From NCBI GenBank assembly GCA_002436065.1, contig DIXP01000035.1:66910-130909 (forward strand): a stretch of DNA of 64,000 bases, written 5' to 3'. Shown here piece after piece: positions 59,912 to 64,000 of the stretch. Positions within the stretch are counted from its first letter, which is position 1; every line of letters starts with the position of its first letter. The notes under the pieces are model-generated. The model saw only the letters and a list, made by a program, of their open reading frames with translations. It was not told where the DNA came from and ran no database searches. The stretch is from Chloroflexi bacterium UBA6077 (GTDB lineage: Bacteria > Chloroflexota > UBA6077). The position numbers were made by a program, and so were the translations under genes.

Positions 59912-62731
59912 ATGGCGGGAACCCAGACAAAGGGAAAGAAATGGGTCTATCTCTTCGAGGAGGGCGAAGCCGATTGGCGAGTGCTCCTCGGGGGAAAGGG
60001 TGCTGGACTGGCTTCAATGACCAAGGCCGGTCTTCCGGTGCCCCCAGGGTTTACCATTACCACCGAGGCGTGTGCGGAGTTTCTCAAGCAGAACAATCAG
60101 TTCCCTGAGGGTATGTGGGAGCAGGCTCTGGAAGCCCTCAAGGAAGTAGAGAAGAAGACCGGCAAGAAGTTCGGCGATCCAAAGAATCCCCTGTTGGTTT
60201 CCGTCCGCTCGGGTGCCAAGTTCTCCATGCCCGGCATGATGGACACTGTCCTCAACCTTGGCTTGAACGACGAGACCGTGAAGGGGCTTGCCGCGTTGAC
60301 CAACGACGAGCGATTCGGCTTCGATGCCTACCGTCGCTTCGTGGCCATGTTTGGTCGTATCGTCATGGGCGTCGAGGGGAACAAGTTCGAGCACGTCCTG
60401 GACGACTACAAGAAGAAGAGCGGTGCCAAGACCGATGCCGATCTGAGTGCGGAGAGCCTCAAGAAGCTGGTAGAGGAGTTCAAGGTCATCTTCAAGAGAG
60501 AGACCGGCAAGGACTTCCCCACCGATCCCTACGAGCAGATGCGGCTTGCGATCGGCGCGGTGTTCAGCTCCTGGATGGGCAAGCGGGCGATCGACTATCG
60601 CAGGTTCAACAAGATCCCCGACGATCTGTACACCGCTGCCAACATCCAGACGATGGTGTTCGGCAACATGGGTGGAAACTCAGGCACCGGCGTTGCCTTC
60701 ACCCGAAATCCCTCCACCGGTGAGGACGTTCTGTACGGTGAGTACCTGATCAACGCTCAGGGTGAGGATGTGGTGGCCGGCGTTCGCACGCCCGAGCCGA
60801 TCGCCAAGCTAAAGGAGCAGATGCCTGAGGTCGCGGAGCAGTTCGGCCAGATTGCCGAAAGGCTGGAGCGCTACTACCGGGATATCCAGGACATGGAGTT
60901 CACCGTAGAGCGTGGCAAGCTGTACATGCTCCAGACCCGCAGCGGCAAGCGGACTGCCCAGGCGGCCGTGAAGATCGCCGTCGACATGGTCAACGAGGGG
61001 ATCATCACATCCGACGAGGCGATCATGCGGGTGGAGCCCAACCATGTGGTGCAGTTGCTGCTCCCCAACTTCGACCAGAAGGCCAAGGACGCAGCGGTTT
61101 CCAGTGGAAGGATGCTGTCCAAGGGGCTGAACGCGTCCCCCGGTGCGGCCGTGGGCAAGGCGGTGTTCGATCCGGATACCGCTGAGAAGTGGGCCAACAG
61201 GGGCGAGAAGACCGTCCTGGTCCGATCTGAGACATCCCCCGACGATGTGCACGGCATGATCGCCGCGCAGGGTGTGCTCACCTCAAGGGGTGGCGCCACC
61301 AGCCACGCCGCAGTGGTGGCTCGCGGCATGGGCAAGCCGTGCGTCTCTGGAGCCGAGGGGGTCGTGGTGGACGAGGAGAGGCGCCAGTTCACCGCAGGCG
61401 GCAAGGTGGTGAAGGAGGGAGAGGTCATCTCCATCGACGGCGCCACCGGCGAGGTGTTCCTGGGCGAGATCCCGGTGCTGGCAGCCAGCTTTGGCGAGAT
61501 GAGGGAGCTGGACCAGGTGCTGAAGTGGGCCGATGAGAAGCGGCGACTGGGCGTGTGGGCCAACGCGGACTACCCCAGGGATGCACAGAAGGCTATCGAG
61601 TACGGTGCCGAGGGTATTGGGCTCTGCCGCACCGAGCACATGTTCATGGAGACCGAGCGGCTGCCGATCGTGCAGCGGATGATCCTGGCAGCTCCCGAAG
61701 CGACCCGCTCCATGGCGGAGATCGAGAAGGCCAAGGCTGAAGTGAACGCGGCCTCCGGAGAGAAGAAAGAGGCGGCCCAGGCTCGACTCGACACCCTGGA
61801 GAAGGAAGGCGAGGGTGCAATCAGCACCTACAAGTCCGCGCTGGCCGAGCTGGAGAAGTTCCAGAAGGGCGACTTCAGAGGCATCTTCCGAGCGATGGCT
61901 GGGAAGCCCGTCATCATCCGGACCATCGACCCGCCGCTCCACGAGTTCCTTCCCGACCACGAGACCCTTCTGGTAGAGATCACCGAGATGCGGTTGAAGG
62001 GCGAGAGACCTCAGGAAATGGCGCAGAAGGAGCAGCTGCTCAAGGCAGTCGAGTCCATGCGCGAGGCCAACCCGATGCTCGGTCTCCGTGGCTGCCGCCT
62101 TGGCATCCTGTATCCCGAGATCGTTGAAATGCAGGTGAAGGCTATCATCACGGCGGCCTGCGAGTTGACGAAGGAGGGTGTCGAGGTCAAGCCGGAGATC
62201 ATGATCCCGCTGGTCGGCCACACCAACGAGCTGCATCTGGTGCGCGGGCAGGTGGTGCCGCTCGCTGATGGGATCATCAAGGGCTCCGGCGTGAAGCTGC
62301 ACTACAAGGTCGGCACGATGATCGAGATCCCGAGGGCTGCTCTGACAGCCGACGAGATCGCGAAGGACGCCGAGTTCTTCAGCTTCGGGACCAACGATCT
62401 GACGCAGACCACTTTCGGCTACTCCCGCGACGATGCTGAGGGCAAGTTCCTGCTTCAGTACGTCGAGCGGAAGATCCTGCCCGTCAACCCGTTCCAGACT
62501 CTGGATCGGAATGGCGTTGGCAAGCTGATCAAGATGGCCGTGGAGCTGGGCCGCGCTACCCGGCCTGAGCTTGAGGTCGGCATTTGTGGCGAGCACGGTG
62601 GGGACCCAAGCTCCATCGAATTCTGCCATGGTGTTGGTCTCAACTACGTGAGCTGTTCTCCCTTCCGCGTTCCCGTGGCCAGGCTGGCTGCCGGTCAGGC
62701 TGCGGTGACTGCTGCTGAGAAGGACAAATAG
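59912..62731 (+). CDS. ppdK: Pyruvate, phosphate dikinase with a coiled-coil insertion
   Basis: Interconverts pyruvate, ATP and phosphate with phosphoenolpyruvate, AMP and pyrophosphate. The 939-residue product has the nucleotide-binding domain (GGKGAGLASMTKAGLPVPPGFTI, VSVRSGAKFSMPGMMDTVLNLGLN), the swivelling phosphohistidine domain with H465 in SRGGATSHAAVVARGMG, and the PEP/pyruvate barrel ending with C905 in SSIEFCHGVGLNYVSCSPFRVP. The family is usually about 870-900 residues. The excess comes from a charged helical insert at about 597-652 (EIEKAKAEVNAAS...LAELEKFQ) in the barrel. ATG 59912 follows AAGGAGGAG (59896-59904). Confidence 0.95.
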   Translation: MAGTQTKGKKWVYLFEEGEADWRVLLGGKGAGLASMTKAGLPVPPGFTITTEACAEFLKQNNQFPEGMWEQALEALKEVEKKTGKKFGDPKNPLLVSVRSGAKFSMPGMMDTVLNLGLNDETVKGLAALTNDERFGFDAYRRFVAMFGRIVMGVEGNKFEHVLDDYKKKSGAKTDADLSAESLKKLVEEFKVIFKRETGKDFPTDPYEQMRLAIGAVFSSWMGKRAIDYRRFNKIPDDLYTAANIQTMVFGNMGGNSGTGVAFTRNPSTGEDVLYGEYLINAQGEDVVAGVRTPEPIAKLKEQMPEVAEQFGQIAERLERYYRDIQDMEFTVERGKLYMLQTRSGKRTAQAAVKIAVDMVNEGIITSDEAIMRVEPNHVVQLLLPNFDQKAKDAAVSSGRMLSKGLNASPGAAVGKAVFDPDTAEKWANRGEKTVLVRSETSPDDVHGMIAAQGVLTSRGGATSHAAVVARGMGKPCVSGAEGVVVDEERRQFTAGGKVVKEGEVISIDGATGEVFLGEIPVLAASFGEMRELDQVLKWADEKRRLGVWANADYPRDAQKAIEYGAEGIGLCRTEHMFMETERLPIVQRMILAAPEATRSMAEIEKAKAEVNAASGEKKEAAQARLDTLEKEGEGAISTYKSALAELEKFQKGDFRGIFRAMAGKPVIIRTIDPPLHEFLPDHETLLVEITEMRLKGERPQEMAQKEQLLKAVESMREANPMLGLRGCRLGILYPEIVEMQVKAIITAACELTKEGVEVKPEIMIPLVGHTNELHLVRGQVVPLADGIIKGSGVKLHYKVGTMIEIPRAALTADEIAKDAEFFSFGTNDLTQTTFGYSRDDAEGKFLLQYVERKILPVNPFQTLDRNGVGKLIKMAVELGRATRPELEVGICGEHGGDPSSIEFCHGVGLNYVSCSPFRVPVARLAAGQAAVTAAEKDK

Positions 62732-62816
62732 GTGACGTAAGGGCGGGCCTGGGGCTCGTCCAGATCGGGGGGTACTTCGGTTACAGGGGCGCCTCCCGAT
62801 GTTCCCGATCCTGCAG

Positions 62817-62845
62817 GTAGGGGCGGGTCTCAGACCCGCCCCTAC
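62817..62845. repeat. Palindromic dispersed repeat
   Basis: GTAGGGGCGGGTCT (62817-62830) and AGACCCGCCCCTAC (62832-62845) are perfect inverted arms around one base. This unit is a familiar dispersed palindrome of bacterial genomes. An imperfect inverted pair (ATCGGGGGG about 62763, CCTCCCGAT about 62792) lies upstream in the same 175-base gap. Confidence 0.8.
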
Positions 62846-62906
62846 GGTAGTTCCTGCGAGCGATTCCGCGGTGCCTGAGTGGATGCTTCTCTAAGGACGA
62901 CAGTCT

Positions 62907-63965
62907 ATGGCAAACGTCCGTGAGCGCTTAGAGCTGGATGAGGAGAGGTTGTCTCCGCTGGCGGCGCGCGCGCGCACCAGTAGAGGGCGCGAGTACGTCG
63001 AGGAGGAGTGCCCGTGGCGCCTGCCCTTTCAGAGGGATCGCGACCGGATCCTCCACTGCAAGGCTTTCAGGAGGCTGAAACACAAGACCCAGGTATTCGT
63101 TGCCCCGGCTGGAGATCACTATCGGACCAGGCTGACCCACACTCTCGAGGTAGCTCAGATTGCTCGGACCATAGCCAGGGCGCTGCGGCTGAACGAGGAT
63201 CTGGCAGAGGCGGTAGCGCTGGGCCACGACCTCGGCCATACGGCCTTTGGCCACGCCGGGGAGGAGGTGCTGAATAGCCTGATTCCGGGCGGGTTTCACC
63301 ACAACGAGCAGAGCCTGCGGGTGGTCCAGACCCTGGAGAAGGATGGACATGGCCTGAACCTCACCTGGGAGGTTCGCGATGGCATCCTGTTCCACAGTAA
63401 GGTGCGCGAGGGCATAGCCGCGGACGGTGTAGGTGTGGCGAGCAGCTTGGAGGGGCAGATCGTGAAGGTTGCCGACAGCATCGCCTACATCAACCACGAC
63501 CTGGAGGACGCCGTGCGGGCCGGGGTGATCCGCGACGTGGATGTCCCTCGCGACCTGGTGGCTGTCCTGGGGAGCAGCGGCCGTGAACGCATCAACTCCA
63601 TGGTGGTGGACATCATAGTCAGCTGCTGGAGCGTGACGGAGGGAATGCTGCCGGATCACCGCTGTGATGGGGATCTGGTCATTCGGCCGAGCGTGGATAT
63701 GCTTGCCCACATGGATGCCCTGAGAGAGTTTCTTTTCCAGAGAGTGTACCTGTCCCGCTTCGCTCGTGACGAAGCTGCCAAGGGTGGCCACGTGATGCGA
63801 GAGCTGTTCCATCACTTTGTGGCACTGTCGGACGAGCTTCCCGAGGAGTTGTTGTGCAGGAAGGGGACCGAGCCGGTGGAGCGGTTGGTGGGTGACTACG
63901 TGGCCAGTATGACCGATCGCTATGCGGTGAAGCTGTACAGGGAGCTGTTTGTGCCAGAGGGCTGA
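62907..63965 (+). CDS. dGTP triphosphohydrolase-like HD-domain protein
   Basis: Removes triphosphate from deoxynucleotides, probably controlling dNTP pools. The 352-residue product has the dGTPase signature: CPWRLPFQRDRDRILHCKAFRRLKHKTQVF, then the HD-domain metal residues in TRLTHTLEVAQIARTIARAL, AVALGHDLGHTAFGHAGEEVL and VKVADSIAYINHDLEDA. Length is close to the short dGTPase-like group rather than E. coli Dgt (505). ATG 62907 follows AAGGA. Its stop overlaps a possible next start by one base. Confidence 0.9.
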   Translation: MANVRERLELDEERLSPLAARARTSRGREYVEEECPWRLPFQRDRDRILHCKAFRRLKHKTQVFVAPAGDHYRTRLTHTLEVAQIARTIARALRLNEDLAEAVALGHDLGHTAFGHAGEEVLNSLIPGGFHHNEQSLRVVQTLEKDGHGLNLTWEVRDGILFHSKVREGIAADGVGVASSLEGQIVKVADSIAYINHDLEDAVRAGVIRDVDVPRDLVAVLGSSGRERINSMVVDIIVSCWSVTEGMLPDHRCDGDLVIRPSVDMLAHMDALREFLFQRVYLSRFARDEAAKGGHVMRELFHHFVALSDELPEELLCRKGTEPVERLVGDYVASMTDRYAVKLYRELFVPEG

Positions 63966-64000
63966 TGAATCCCTTCTCCCTAACTCGGCAGAGCCGAAAC
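63965..64000 (+). CDS. Possible start of the next gene (partial)
   Basis: ATG 63965 overlaps the preceding stop (TGATG) and opens a frame of 12 codons to the window end (MNPFSLTRQSR...). This is too short to identify. The tight overlap resembles other junctions here, which is the only support. Confidence 0.25.
   Translation, partial: MNPFSLTRQSRN

Noticed and set aside
61283..62629. Long minus-strand open frame of 448 codons opposite ppdK
   Set aside because: It mirrors the codon bias of a highly conserved + strand gene, gives a low-complexity His/Leu/Asp-rich product and has no start signal.
1..64000. Insertion sequence, integrase, phage or plasmid genes
   Set aside because: None was found; the only mobile-looking DNA is short and non-coding.

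Overview
This is a GC-rich bacterial window with about 45 protein-coding genes, nearly all on the + strand. I infer a member of the Chloroflexota or a close relative. The evidence is a large Alu-domain-type SRP RNA downstream of serS, frequent GTG/TTG starts behind strong Shine-Dalgarno sites, and several families of short palindromic dispersed repeats of a kind common in that group. No rRNA or 16S marker is present, so the assignment is inference. No tRNA, IS transposase, phage gene or CRISPR array was seen.

Layout: (1) 1-2374, housekeeping: the 3' end of serS, the SRP RNA gene with its own promoter and terminator, then rsmA and ispE. (2) 2422-4362: a Yip1-type membrane protein and an unrecognised secreted protein. 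(3) 4648-45806, a cell-surface polysaccharide region of about 41 kb. It holds a DPPR-synthase-like UbiA protein, a GtrA protein, UDP-sugar dehydrogenase, a two-component pair, eight family-2 glycosyltransferases (GTs), two GT-B glycosyltransferases (one fused to a methyltransferase) and a STAS protein. It also holds a nucleotidyltransferase/hexapeptide/sugar-phosphate-transferase fusion, a Wzz/BY-kinase, a Wzy/WaaL-type ligase/polymerase, a Wzx flippase and three GT-C membrane transferases (one fused to a GH26 glycosidase). The rest are CDP-glucose synthesis genes, a lipoprotein, a secreted protein of 20 FN3-like repeats and a GH51-like secreted glycosidase. (4) 45972-52700: a second response regulator/histidine kinase pair, a secreted clan-A glycosidase with four carbohydrate-binding-like modules, and one minus-strand receiver protein. 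(5) 52863-64000, housekeeping: glmU-prs-CNNM/CBS protein-cdd-trmD, then glyS, ppdK and a dgt-like gene.

The middle region reads as a Wzx/Wzy-type exopolysaccharide or capsule system that carries its own candidate remodelling enzymes (GH26, GH51-like and GH39/GH5-like domains), long secreted beta-sandwich proteins and signalling genes. Overlapping ATGA/GTGA junctions from about 14.7 to 24 kb argue for a long operon. Three modules with familiar folds appear to lack catalytic or phosphorylation residues: the nucleotidyltransferase half of the initiating fusion, the STAS protein and the minus-strand receiver. Short palindromic repeats have entered or abut coding sequence at the GT-C gene (28785-28858), the GH51-like stop codon (45808-45920) and the trmD 3' end (57937-58028). 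A 244-bp nested inverted-repeat element lies directly upstream of the glyS promoter.
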